Shown here: positions 12,755 through 23,938 of the stretch, piece after piece | Position numbering within the stretch: position 1 is the stretch's first letter | How the letters are laid out: every line of letters begins with the position of its first letter | NCBI GenBank assembly: GCA_021229015.1 | Contig: CM037777.1 | Span: 24,302,435 to 24,366,434, forward strand | Reading direction: 5' to 3' | DNA length: 64,000 bases | DNA from: Solen grandis | Taxonomy: Eukaryota > Mollusca > Bivalvia > Adapedonta > Solenidae | Translations under genes and position numbers: made by a program | The notes under the pieces: generated by a model | Databases searched by the model: none | Told to the model about the DNA's origin: nothing | What the model saw: only the letters and a program-made list of their open reading frames with translations

Positions 12755-12786
12755 AAAACATGTTTCAAACTCAAATTCAAATAGTT

Positions 12787-13223
12787 CGGTCTGAAAAATA
12801 TGCTTAGAAGACATTTGTAACCGGCAGAATAGCATCAACTTCAGCAAGAAAACAACTGGGTTGGAAGAAACCTTATTTGGTCCAGACATATAAGGTTTTA
12901 ACTATTTCTAAAGTTCTTTTATCAATTGGAAATAGATTGCTGTATGCATTCAATATATTTTAGAAATTTTTTGAAATACTTGTTTTTGATGATAATTAAC
13001 GAATTATAACATTTAAATACAGTTCCGGTCGTTTGGATATAAATTAAATCTGAAAATTTAACTATTTTTTTACTAAAAAAAATTTATTGTGGATTTGAAT
13101 TATGGCATATTATTTTCCTCATATTTACAGATATTAAACACATTTTGTTTAACAGAATGAAAGAAAATCGAGCAAGGAGAGGCTTCCAAAGTACCTTAAA
13201 ATGTTCAATTTCTCTTTTCTGCA
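12787..13223. other. Gene-free spacer
   Basis: AT-rich. A short minus-strand open frame at 12707-12889 is mostly the hairpin and has no motif. Confidence 0.5.
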
Positions 13224-13285
13224 GGGGGGCTTTGCCCCCCTGGTCCCCCAAAGGGGTCTGGGCAGCCCCCTTGACCCCAGCCTAA
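13224..13285. repeat. GC-rich hairpin module
   Basis: Stem ggggggctttgcccccc (13224-13240), then cccccaaagggg. This compact double stem-loop stands out in AT-rich surroundings and directly precedes the SINE, so it may belong to the same composite repeat. Confidence 0.75.
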
Positions 13286-13289
13286 TCTG

Positions 13290-13545
13290 TTACTTTGCAA
13301 ATACAATATCCTACACTGACACATTTTGACAATCCTGGACATATGGCATGATACACATGGCACACCCAATAATACTATCCTGACACCAAGACAACTAGTC
13401 CTGGATCTACCCTTATATGCTGAGCTCCAAGCAAGGGAGCTATACCAGTACCATTTTTACGACTTTGGTATATCGTGGCCGGGGATCGAACCCACGACCT
13501 CCCGCTCTTGAGGCGACACTAACCACTTGGCTACCACAGAACTGA
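13290..13545 (-). repeat. tRNA-derived SINE (minus strand)
   Basis: On the minus strand the start reads as a tRNA-like head with A-box tagccaagtggttag and B-box ggttcgatccc, followed by a conserved body (agctcccttgcttggagctc; agggtagatccaggac). The copy at 48185-48355 has the same head-body order, and 59070-59310 is a + strand copy. The B-box is intact, the tRNA arms are degenerate and no anticodon stem is convincing, so this is a SINE and not a tRNA gene. Confidence 0.75.
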
Positions 13546-14730
13546 AGTGCAGTGAAGAGTTTTAAAATACACTAAGGATACCATAGCCCATTAGCGACAA
13601 AACTTTTTGCATGACCCTCATTTGAGTATCCCGGAGTCATGGGTTTTCCGTACTTATGTATTAACCTCGTTGCGGATGATATTATTTTTATTGAAATTGA
13701 CTGTTTAACTACCTTGGCTGCAACTTGATGTATTTGCTCTCTTTCAACGAAATATCATAGGTGTAGGCCGTATTTTCAGGAAGCAGCAGACATTTCTAGG
13801 GGATACCCCAAACTTAGGTAACTTGTGTATTACGTCATATGTTTTCGCGCACTACATGCAATGCTATAAATAAGGGGGTCTTCTGGCGTTCAGCATTGTT
13901 AAATATTGTTTCCAATGCTTAAATTATTTCAGTTGCATGTTAAGTGTAAAATCACACAAATATTAAGTTTATTCACACTGTTTAAGGTCAAATTAGGTAT
14001 CTTTTCAAAATAAAAAATGAATTTCCTCTACTCTAAACATGGCATATGCCAAGTGGGCTATACCATGTGATTTTGTAAATAAAAATGGAGAAAAAAAAAT
14101 TGTTCCGATAAAGTGACATTACAGAGTAAATTAGCATAAAAAATTTCACGTAGGATTGGAAACATTTTTTCCAGCTAATACTGATGCTACCACCTAGAGT
14201 ATGTCAAAAGCATAAAAATATGTAAGAAATTATCCTAATATTTAAGCTTGTTACTTTCCAAAAAAAGCAACAATATACCATATAACAATCACATGACCGG
14301 TTTGACAGATTGCGGTAACCAGACGATAAAAAATATGGAGGGAAATGCATTCATTAAAAGTTTTAGGGGGTAAATGATAAACTGCTTTAAAAGTAATAAG
14401 TTTTTTTCTTTAAAACAGACTATGCCTCTAATCTTTTTACTTTTTTACTCTTGACAACTGTATTTTCCACACATCTAATGATCTGTCTATAGTTGCAAAT
14501 CAGATAAAGAAAATACCGACGCTAATGACGTAATCATAGCTTGTGTAAATAGGAATTCCGGAAATTACGATACTGCGAGAAAACGTATGTGCGTGAAAAC
14601 ATATGACTCGACGATATATGTGCATTGTGCAATGTGTCATTGTATTTCCACAAAGGCTTCTTAATATACTAAACCTTTTTAGTAAAGCAAGATCTCATAT
14701 TACATTTATCAATATCATTTAAAGTCTAAC
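13546..14730. other. Gene-free region 3' of the PARP14-like exon chain
   Basis: No downstream exon with WWE or ADP-ribosyltransferase signatures was found. AT-rich, no recognised repeat. It may be an intron, or the 3' UTR/flank if the exon at 14731 is terminal. Confidence 0.5.
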
Positions 14731-14881
14731 CTGCTCGAATTGGCCACTTCTTCTTTAAATTGAGAGACAAATTTCTGGACTTCTAGTTTTGCTTTATCCA
14801 CCAATTCTTCTGTTTTACCAATAATCTCAATGGAGCTAAGTTCTTCTGTTTTTTCAGGAGTTTTGAGAATAAATTTCGTTC
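14731..14881 (-). CDS. PARP14-like exon: KH-like unit
   Basis: Acceptor ttgtttttgttttttttcag on the minus strand, phase-1 start. The peptide includes TKFILKTPEKTEELSSIEII then GKTEELVDKAKLEVQKFVSQ. The order 'strand with hydrophobics - IxIxG - helix with AK..V...' is the usual look of the KH-like units in PARP14-family proteins, which lie between the macro domains and the catalytic end. The exon may end at a GTTAGA donor after 14731, or read on four codons to a TGA and be terminal. It is the most 3' supported exon of the minus-strand chain. Confidence 0.65.
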
Positions 14882-15063
14882 CTGAAAAAAACAAAAACAA
14901 TATGTAATTGTTGCTGAAATTAATGACAATTCAAAGATGGTTAATCGATTATTATCATTTAATTTTGAAACCTAAAATTATCCTCTTACATTTCACACCC
15001 TTATATTGGGTGTTCCATAATAATAATACTGTTACATGAATACTAAATTGTTTTTGTGTATCC

Positions 15064-15345
15064 TTAAATGTACCCACCCTTCATCAAAACACACATTTTA
15101 AGTTGTGTTACCCAATTTTGGAGACAATTTTCACATACATAGTAGGTCCCAGGGCAATCCTCGAGTAATATCTCTTTCCAGATAAGTGTGTGTTTCAATC
15201 TCAGGAAGAGAAAAAAATCACAGAAAGCCAGGTTTGGCAAGTATGCTGGGTGTGGAACAGTGACCTCCTCTAACTCCAAGAAGTCTGTTACAATGCAGGC
15301 ATTATTGATGGGCACAATATTTTTCATGCAGAAGATACACATACT
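15064..15345 (-). pseudogene. Mariner transposase relic, C-terminal catalytic end
   Basis: The minus frame carries EEVTVPHPAYLPNLAFCDFF followed by LFLRLKHTL. This is the mariner block HPPYSPDLAPCDFFLFPKLK with the third catalytic Asp retained (CDFF). The N-terminal half is missing. The flank at about 15004-15016 (ttgggtgttccat) resembles a mariner-type terminal inverted repeat tip. Frameshifts follow the conserved block. Confidence 0.75.
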
Positions 15346-16301
15346 TTGGCCTGTTTCAGGGCAATGCTACTTTTTCAGCTGTTTCAATTCAACAATTTAG
15401 ATCTAGATCCCAAAGGACGACATGTCAGGCCTGCAGCCAAATGTGCACCTGTCATCTCTGAGCATGACCTTGACCTTGGAGGTAGAAAATCCAGCATCAT
15501 GACATTTCTAAGTGTGAACCTGACTTTGGAGCAAGGGACCCAACACCTGTGCCCAACAACTGTGCTCCTGTGACCAACAGGCTCATTGTGTAAAAAATTA
15601 CTGCCTAGTTATTTGAAAATCCTGTGATGCATGTCTCAGTTACAGCCCGGACAAGTAATGTTAACGACCTGACACACTAATGCACCAACATACATTGTGG
15701 GAACCAAAACAAGATTCTGCAAGTGGGCTTGGAAAAAAACATCCTACCTTTCAGTACTTCTTTTTGGAATCATAATGATTATATGATAGGACAATACTAC
15801 TAAAAACCTTCTTAACTTTTGCATCTGTATGGCAAAAGTTAGTAGTTATGCATCTTTTTTAGGCCAGATTTGATTACTTACATAATAACTGACCCACATT
15901 TCAATCTCGAAGAGTGACCTTGACCTTTTAGCTGACCTCATCATGTTGAACACTTGCAAAAAATACTTCAAAATATCTCTATGTATGACAAAAAAATGAC
16001 CAGACAAAGAAAGTTGATACATATACATTCGCCCATAAACAAAAGTTAACAAATGCACTACAAAGCTGGGCAATATACACCTAAAGGTTCAGCAAAAATG
16101 GTATCTGTTTTCCAAATATTTTGATTATTGAACAAAAATCTCTTCCAAGGAATTGTTTGCACTAAAGAAGCCAGATGACAAACTTTCATCTATTCAGGCA
16201 AGAAGAGATTTGGTGAACCGTACGTGACTGCTTGGTCAAAAACACGAAAAGTAACACTAAAAGTTGCACAGATACTGGATTAATCAAGATGTTATACAAA
16301 C
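15346..16301. other. Intronic repeats, no exon
   Basis: Diverged units with 'gaccttgaccttggaggtag'-like text at 15400-15700 and 15890-15960 belong to the tandem-core element class. No coding exon in either strand. Confidence 0.5.
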
Positions 16302-16451
16302 CTATCAGGGTTTGAGACTCCACACTTTTCATTCCAGAGCTTTCAGGCAATATGATGTATGCTCTTCGGAGATAGCGATCATCTGTTTTTGCAAGCTCAA
16401 ACAAAACTGTCGCAAATATACAAACTTGTTCACCTACGGATAAGCCACTTT
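16302..16451 (-). CDS. PARP14-like exon: eroded macro-domain unit
   Basis: Acceptor aaatttttttcacag, phase-1 start; donor G|GTTTGT, phase-1 end, so the exon is symmetric. The peptide has ESGLSVGEQVCIFATVLFEL followed by AKTDDRYLRRAYIILPESSG. The pattern (helix ending ..FELAK, then a strand YIILP followed by a small-residue turn) resembles the macro-domain segment that normally reads A..A...SIAFPALGTG. The ADP-ribose-contacting glycine loop is not conserved. The domain call is inference from pattern; the exon boundaries are seen directly. Confidence 0.55.
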
Positions 16452-17039
16452 CTGTGAAAAAAATTTCAAAATATTTAATACTTTTATAAACTGTGTACAA
16501 TTGTGTTGGAATTCCCCCATTTTGGATCGGCTATGTACCAGGTATATTTAAAGCTGAATAATATTTGACATTAGATATCACCCTAAGATTAGGGAAAAAG
16601 AATGCAAATAAAATTCAAAATGTTTCTAGCATGCATGATATTCACTTCTGTCAATCTTTACCACATATTATTACATAACTATTATTTACGAGCCCTATAA
16701 CATTTAAAGATACCTTTTCATTAATACACTGACGATCTCAATAAGTGGGCAAATAAGAAATATTACTGTTGGACCAGAACTAAAAGTGATATTATTTATT
16801 GGCCCAGTTTTTCCTGCAATTTGATTGGCTAAAGCAGAGACTCTATAGAAAGAGAGTGAGACCGTTTCGTCATTTTGCTTTCATTTTTAAAATATTTATC
16901 TGTTGTTGTTTTTTTGTTTACAATATACCTTGTATAAAAGAAACTTTTTAATTGAAGAGGTATACATAAAGCAATATTTCTGTAACAAATGTGATCAATT
17001 TCAGCATATAAATGCATAAAAAGAGATATTAAGGAGGAA
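16452..17039. other. Intron, nothing recognised
   Basis: AT-rich, no exon or repeat family identified. Confidence 0.5.
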
Positions 17040-18130
17040 ATACCAAATTTGGAGGTATTTCATGTGTTTTTACCTTGGAATGACCTTGGAATGACCTTGA
17101 ACTTGACTTTGAAAGGTCAATCAAATTTTTAAACTTTGCATACATGCAAAAATACTTCAAACACTTAAAAGTGACCTTTATGTATGGCATTTATCAATGA
17201 AACATCCAATGATCATTGATACAATAATTGAATGGTGGCCATCTTGGATAATGTGTAAGTGTGTAAACTTATGTAACCAAAGTTTATACATAATTCAAAC
17301 ACAGATATCATAAAAAACAGTTTTTAATGAAAGAATACACACATAACAATATTTCTATCATTAAAAGAAAGCCATTTGAAAATAAAAAATGCATAAAATA
17401 AGAAAAAGGAAGTAGGAGATATCAAATTTTGGGGTATTTTTTGTACTTTGACCCTGAAATGACATTGACCTTGAATTTGCCACTGTTGTGTATGAATTTG
17501 ATGAACATTATGGAAGGAGTAATAATCATGCAAATATTTTTAAACTACCTCTATAAATAAATCTGTCACAAACGGATAAAATATTTTCACTGAACTTGCA
17601 ATTTATGGCAGCATCTTGGATGCCATCTTAGATTTCCGAGTCCACACCAGGCGTTGGCAATTTATGTCGGCAGTTTCATATAAAACAGACATTGGCAAAC
17701 ATTTTGGTATATAACATTCCTTGTTCTACCTTTATGGCCACCCAAACTCCCAAACCCCACTGATTGTCACCCTACTATAAGCATGATGACAAATAAAGTA
17801 TGTATTGTTTGTAGCTTTGTGCGGGATTCAGATAAATATTTAACAGCAGTGTCAAATTAATGCATTAGACGAGAAATTTGCAACAAGAACTGTGCCATAT
17901 CTTCACAGGGTGAGCAAATACTTGAAATAATAGCAAATGATTTTCTTGGATTTGGAGAAATCATAGTTATGTAATAAAATTTTCATCAAATAAGTGATTT
18001 AATATTGGCCCTGTTATTTGTCCTTGGGATAGTCCTATTGGCCCAAGGCCGCAGGTCGACAGACTGACACACGGACGCTTGGCCATCCTAATAGTTCACC
18101 ATGAGCATGTTTTGCTCAGGTGAGCTAAAA
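17040..18130 (+). repeat. Tandem-core element ending in CTCAGGTGAGCTAAAAA
   Basis: Diverged ~370-bp units (gtttttaccttggaatgacc; tactttgaccctgaaatgac), a decayed GAC-rich stretch (gacagactgacacacggacg) and the tail caccatgagcatgttttgct, then caggtgagctaaaaaa. The head is not clear, so the left limit is approximate. Confidence 0.7.
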
Positions 18131-18186
18131 AAATGGAAAGGTTTCATTAATCCTTATAACAGAAATATCACTGTAAATTTAATTTA

Positions 18187-19582
18187 ATGGACGAAGCGTA
18201 CCATTACCGAAGCGTACCATTTTTGGTCGAAGCGTACCACTTTTCAAAACAGGTAATTTAGCACTAATATTTTATGTTTTGTTATTTATATTGAATTGAT
18301 TTAAAGGTGATATATGACAGAATGGAATAATATTTTGTCAAACATGCAATATTATAATAATAAAAGGCATGACATTGAGTGAAAAATCGAGTGATATACC
18401 ACCAATAATGTCAGATTACATATGCAGATAATCTTCTTTTTTTTTCGTGTTTATGACGTATTTTAGTCAATACGGGATCTTGTTGTTACTATGAAAATGC
18501 ATGCATGTAAGTACCTAGATCTATATCGGAATAGGATTGATATATTAAACATACCAGCACGATTTTGGCAATTTTGGCATTAAGAAATCCATGTCTCTTA
18601 TTCATTATGGATCCAAATGTATCCGTATGCGATTGAAAAGGAACTAATGTCTTTAAAAGAAAAAAAAATCAACAAACAAAAAGTCGTGCTTCCTCAAATG
18701 CCTACGTGAGATATTGCTGATTTAATTGTATACTGTCTACTCGACATGCGCCAACCCCATGACCCTGTGACGTAATTTGATTCTGTGCAAAGCTAGGTGT
18801 TAACACGCGCTGTACATAGTGTAATCGGGTTGGATATGGTTAAAGGATTCGGCTTTCTTTCAAAGAACAGTCGATACACGGATAGTCCGACATGATGAGT
18901 GCATTCTATTTCTATGCGCACCATTTTATACGATGTGAATTGTTGTTTGAGTAATTCGTGTCGGTATGATTTAATTTATGTGTGAAAACCGATAAAGCAA
19001 ACCGATGTCATTAACGATTCGCGGTTTTGGTAATACTGACACTAACCTATGATGATTGCTAATTAAAGCAATTAATCATAATTGATTTGATAATAGTAAT
19101 TAATAGTCGGCTTTTGATGTTTGTACATAGTTATTGCCTTTAATGATTAAAAGGTTCGGCATCATGCTTGTATGTATATGGTTTCGCAACTTTAAGATAA
19201 ATTATAATATTGCATTGGCATTTTTCGTTAACTATTAACACAACATGAATGCATTTAGATAAATGTAGGATGATAATGAAACACTTATGATTTACAAAAT
19301 TGAATTTGAAATTTAATGACATTCCCCGGTATATAGTTTATATCCTGTTGCCGTGTGAGGTTCCGCGTCTTATTTTTTTTCCTACAAAAATCGATGTCGC
19401 TGTTTTCAAATAAATACATAAACATCAAATATGAAATAAATTCAAGTTATGGATGCTTAATGAACATCAGCAACATAAACTTATTCATATTCAAGCAATT
19501 TCCCGATATAATTTTTAAAGTGGTACGCTTTGACCGCATAAATGGTACGCTTCGGTAATAGTACGCTTCGTCTATAATCCAT
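18187..19582. mobile_element. TIR element with triplicated CGAAGCGTACCA end boxes
   Basis: The left end carries CGAAGCGTACCA at 18192, 18208 and 18228. The right end carries the inverse (tggtacgctttg 19521, tggtacgcttcg 19543, agtacgcttcg 19560). Both ends start with atgga, giving an imperfect terminal inverted repeat of about 55 bp. The 1.3-kb interior is AT-rich with no ORF above about 70 codons, so it is non-autonomous. The repeated 12-mers look like transposase-binding boxes. I could not fix a target-site duplication. Confidence 0.8.
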
Positions 19583-19796
19583 CTAACTGTATCTACACTT
19601 TAACAAACAAGTAGTTCATTATGCAATACTTATCCGTAATAATTATATTCGCAAAATAATGATGCAAGAAAAATATTTCTGTTTGACATTAACATTTTTT
19701 TTGCTGTTTATATCACAGGCCATATAACAATTGCAGCTGACACTAGTTTCTATACAAGGGATTTCCCATACTATTAACTCTTTATAGGTACTGATA

Positions 19797-19988
19797 AGTA
19801 CCTATAAAATGAAAATAGGACCTTAACACCTATAAGTGAAAATAGGGCCTTAACACCTATAAGTGAAAATAGGGCCTTAACACCTATAAGTGAAAATAGG
19901 GCCTTAACACCTATAAGTGAAAATAGGGCCTTAACACCTATAAGTGAAAATAGGGCCTTAACACCTATAAGTGAAAATAGGGCCTTAA
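19797..19988 (+). repeat. 27-bp minisatellite, seven copies
   Basis: Unit cctataagtgaaaatagggc plus cttaaca. The first copy is variant (aaaatgaaaataggacc); the other six are identical to each other, indicating very recent expansion or ongoing length variation. Confidence 0.96.
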
Positions 19989-20500
19989 CTCGTGAAGGAA
20001 ATGTGAGAGCATAAAATCCTGTTCATGATGCAAGTATATTGGGTAAGTTCTAAACAAATCCTTGCAGTAAAGAGGGGATCCTTCAGATGATTCTGCCAAA
20101 TGGGCCCTGTATAGGAAAAGTGATCAAACGCCTTAACTCCAGAACCAAATGTTTGAGAATAAAAGGCTGCCTTCATGCGAAGCCACATATAAAGATAAGT
20201 GTAACTGGTAAGTTTGAACTGAATCCCTTTTATAGTGTAATAGGAGTACTGCTTATATAACTCAATAATTATGAGAAAAAGTAACAAAGGGCAATCATTT
20301 TTAAAGGTTCGTGTGAGCACAAATCCAGCCTTCATGCGTATAAAGGTTAGTATTGTGGTGGGTAAGTTTGAAACAAATCTCTCCAGTAGTGTAAGCATAG
20401 CTGTGTTTACAAGGTTCCGCAAATATATGGACAGACAACTGAGGGTATAAATAATATGACTCTTTTGGTGTAAAAAATTATGTGAATAGATGGATGGATA
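19989..20500. repeat. Diverged ~150-bp tandem units following the minisatellite
   Basis: Three degraded units (gtgagagcataaaatcctg; ggtaagttctaaacaaatcc / ggtaagtttgaaacaaatct) ending in atatggacagacaactgagg. It is a decayed tandem-core element, with the 27-bp array on its left edge. Confidence 0.6.
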
Positions 20501-20648
20501 CACATTTACAGAACAGGAAGGGATAGTTCAAGAGGACGCACCCTAACATTTGTTTTGTTTGGGACATATAACCGGATACACACTAACACATACAATATGT
20601 GCAAAATTAAAAACCTGAAATGAACTAGAGAACTTTTAGCAAACTTAC

Positions 20649-20756
20649 CAAGTGTTGTAGTAAGAGATATTTCACTGATTCTTCTGGTTTCACATACATC
20701 TACCATCATCTTGGTTGCTTCTTCAAGTCTTTTTTGATCAAGATGAGGCAATGTCA
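20649..20756 (-). CDS. PARP14-like exon: macro-domain-like C-terminal unit
   Basis: The minus strand shows AG at 20758-20757, phase-1 start, and a strong donor G|GTAAGT. Peptide VTLPHLDQKRLEEATKMMVD then VCETRRISEISLTTTLG. This fits the tail of a macro domain (normally ..AFPALGTG..P...A..M...V..F....I..V.) with the glycine loop replaced by PHLDQKRLEE. A degenerate, probably non-binding unit is inferred. Confidence 0.58.
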
Positions 20757-21705
20757 CTGTTACTCTGTCATTCCATGTTTTTGGATTTCCAAGGCTGGTT
20801 TAAGAACTGTTTTCACCCTTGTGCCTGTAACAAATTGTTATCAAATAAATACCATACTTTTATCATTTCAATACAGATTATGATAGGACTTTTCTTTCAG
20901 TTTTGTTGTTTTTAAAGTAAAATTCCTTTGCTTGCCACAGCAGTTCTGCCCTTCATTTTAGCATCCTTAATAATGAACTATTTAATGACCACCATGCCAA
21001 ATTCAATTAATTTCTTCCCAAAGGTGCTGAGTAGATGTCTTTTAAAGCAAATTGATGATGGTAGATAATGGATACAGGATGCAGTGTGAATCATCCCAAT
21101 AGCTCACCTAATGCACAATGGATTTTTTTTTTGTAAAGGGAACTGTTTTACCTGTAAACATTGACAGGTTAATGGACTTCTCAAATGACAGTAGTATCAA
21201 TGGTATTTAAAACAACAGATACAATTCAGATTTGGCATGATACCCAAATTACACACTACCTGGCCAAGATTCATATTTGGTTTGATATTTTGCAAAAGAG
21301 CATGATGAGGAACAAATAAATATACAGTTAGAACTCATGCTATTTTTCTGGAATTTAATTCTTTCACTTTTTCATCTTGCTGTAAGCCTAAATATATGAT
21401 ATATATCTAAATATTAATCAAGATATATTCTACCCAATATTAATTAGGATCAAATTCACTGAATTAATATCCCCAGCTAAATTTGGGAAATTACACAAAA
21501 TAAAAGTTTATAAGTTGTCAAATATGCCTTTCTTATCCTGCAAATTGACTCCAAAGAGAAGGAACATCATTAATGCTGTAAAATTTGTGGACATGTATCA
21601 TTCCTCTGTCCATATACACATTCATACTTAGATGTGTTCATAGGAATATTCAACTTTTATTTCAGATAAATACAGACCCAGAACTGTGCCATATCCACAA
21701 AGTAC
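20757..21705. other. Intron, nothing recognised
   Basis: AT-rich, no exon or named repeat in either strand. Confidence 0.5.
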
Positions 21706-21828
21706 CTCTAGTGAACATGCATTCCATGACATGAGAAGGAAGATTTCCTGTTTCATCTAGTCGGCCAAGCAATACTTCAATATGTTTTGAAGACCCTCCA
21801 GCAAGGCATATCTTCTGGAATTTGTCAG
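21706..21828 (-). CDS. PARP14-like exon: diverged macro/KH unit
   Basis: Too short for simple ORF listing but bounded by a clean acceptor (gacaaattccag exon preceded by gttttag) and donor G|GTACTT. Phase 1 on both sides, 123 bp. Peptide: ADKFQKICLAGGSSKHIEVL followed by LGRLDETGNLPSHVMECMFT. It continues in phase into the exon at 20649-20756, which supports that both belong to one transcript. No residue signature allows a firm domain assignment. Confidence 0.58.
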
Positions 21829-21871
21829 CTAAAACACAAAAACATAGAACATACAGACTATACCTTTAAGA

Positions 21872-22115
21872 GTTAACCCTTTCCCTCATAGAGGAAACCA
21901 TGAAAAGACCTATGCGAACAACATAAAACCAGATCAGCCTGTGAGTAACTCGCAGGCTGATCAGGTTTTATGCTGTTCGCTGCTCCTCACTGGTCTGGAA
22001 ATGAGGATTTTGTAATTAACTTTGGTAAGGTTTAACTGTGGTTTTCTACAGATCAGGCATTATGTGGTACCTATTGAGTGCGTCAAAATGAGTCTATATG
22101 AGGGAAAGGGTTAAC
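21872..22115. mobile_element. 244-bp MITE with foldback core
   Basis: Terminal inverted repeats gttaaccctttccctcata at the left and tatgagggaaagggttaac at the right. The interior contains a strong palindrome (gatcagcctgtgagtaact / cgcaggctgatc). Non-coding. It sits in the intron 43 bp upstream of the acceptor of the exon at 21706-21828. Confidence 0.9.
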
Positions 22116-22380
22116 TTAATTCATTCTCTTCCCAAGAGATACTTTGTCAGAATCATTTTAGTTTTGTTTACCTCTCTGTGATATGACTGTCATTAATTGA
22201 AGACTTAAAAAATAAACCACTTTGGCCTATTATGGCCTTTTTTACGAGACTAATATTTATATTATCATTTGCTTGGAATGAGCACTAAAGCATTTTGATC
22301 TTCATTTATAATAGTGCAAGAAACAACGTAACACGTTATACAATTGTCTTTTTAAAAGCTAAGCATTGCTCACACATAGA

Positions 22381-23759
22381 ACAAGAGGGCCAAAATGGCC
22401 CTGAAGTCGCTCACCTGAGAAAAACTGCCTTCATTGCCTGTACAAGTTACTAACTTATAACATAGCTGTACTAAATACATAATCCATGAGATCATTTCAA
22501 TTCCACAAACCAAACAGTACCTGTGGTCAAAATTTGAAGTCAAACTTTATTGAGAGATTATGGCTTTAAACATTGTCAGTGAAACGATGAAAAGATTCTA
22601 GAGTGTAAACAGTGAAATCTGCCAATTTTCAATTTTAAAAAGGCCATAACTCCTGTCCAAATAGGCCGATATCAGCCATAATCTAAACTGGCCAAAAGAT
22701 TATGGCTATAATCATTAACGTAATCAAACTTTGCAAAGAGATTATAGTAATAAACATTGTCATAAAGTTTGAAAATGATTGCTGCAGATATCAAAATGCT
22801 AAAGTGCAAATAAAGTGAAATCTGGCATTCTTAATATTAAAAGGGGCCTAACTCCTGACATAATTACCCGATATCAGCCACTTGGCCAAGAATATGGCTA
22901 TAATCACTAAAAGGGGCATAACTCCGACCTAATGGCGATATCAGCCATGATCGAACTTGGCCAAAAGATTATGGCATAAACACTGTCATAAAGTTTGAAG
23001 ATGACTGCTTAAGAAATGAAGATGCTAGAGTGCAAACAAAGTGAAATCTGGCATTTTAAAAATTTAAAAGGTGCATAACTCCTGACCTAATTGGCCGATA
23101 TCAGCCATAATCGAACTTGGTTGAAAGCATATGGCTATAAACACTGTCATAAAGTTTAAAGATGATTGTTTGAGAAATTAAGAGGCTAGAGTGCAAACAA
23201 TGTGAAATCTGTTGTTTTTATATTAAAAGGGGCATAAGTACTGATCTAATAAGCCGACATCAGCCACAATCGAACATGGCCGTAAGAATATGGCTATAAA
23301 CACTGTCATAAAGTTTGAAGATGAGTAAGAATATGGCTATAAACACTGTCATAAAGTTTGAAAAGTCCTGACCTAATAAGCCGATATCAGCCGTAATTGA
23401 ACAGGCCGTAAGAATATGGCTATAAACACTGTCATAAAGTTTGAAGATGAGTAAGAATATGGCTATAAACACTGTCATAAAGTTTGAAGATGATTGATAA
23501 AGAAATGAAGATGCTAGAGTGCAAACAAAGTGAAATCTGGCATTTTTAATATTAAAAGGTGCATCACTCCTGACCTAATTGGCCGATATCAGCCATAACC
23601 GCATCTGGCCAAGAAATTGTGGTAATAAATATTGTCATAAAGTTTGAAGATGATTGCTCAAGAAATGAAGAAGCTAGAGTGCAAACAAACTAATTGTGTA
23701 CAACGGACGGACGACGGACATAGCTCATCCTGAGCACATGTGCTCAGGTGAGCTAAAAA
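22381..23759 (+). repeat. Complete GGGCCAAAATGGCCC-head tandem-core element
   Basis: Head acaagagggccaaaatggcc, ctgaagtcgctcacctgag; seven or so ~165-bp units (cataactcctgacctaattg, gccgatatcagccataatcg, aaacactgtcataaagtttg); microsatellite acggacggacgacggac; tail agctcatcctgagcacatgt, gctcaggtgagctaaaaa. Short internal re-duplications occur at 23290-23490. Head CTCACCTGAG and tail CTCAGGTGAG are reverse complements. Confidence 0.93.
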
Positions 23760-23877
23760 GCCAAATTGGAAATATCAGGGGAAACGTGCTATATCTGATA
23801 TCTGCAAACAAAAACAATAATTGGATACATTAAATGAAAATATATTATCGAGGTAGAACAATGACAAATCGTGTAAT

Positions 23878-23938
23878 GAAAGCCAGAAGGAGCTATCAGC
23901 ATATGTAAAAAGAAGGCTGATAGCCCCTTCTGGCTTTC
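23878..23938. repeat. 23-bp inverted repeat with 15-base loop
   Basis: Arms 23878-23900 and 23916-23938 (gaaagccagaaggagctatc / gatagccccttctggctttc) differ at one base. It is an isolated, near-perfect foldback of miRNA-precursor size in non-coding sequence. Confidence 0.9.

Noticed and set aside
13473..13545. tRNA gene on the minus strand
   Set aside because: A- and B-boxes are present but the anticodon and acceptor stems do not form, and the body is shared with other dispersed copies; called a SINE.
19985..20503. 172-codon minus ORF
   Set aside because: Consists of diverged tandem-repeat units; composition and repeats explain the open frame.
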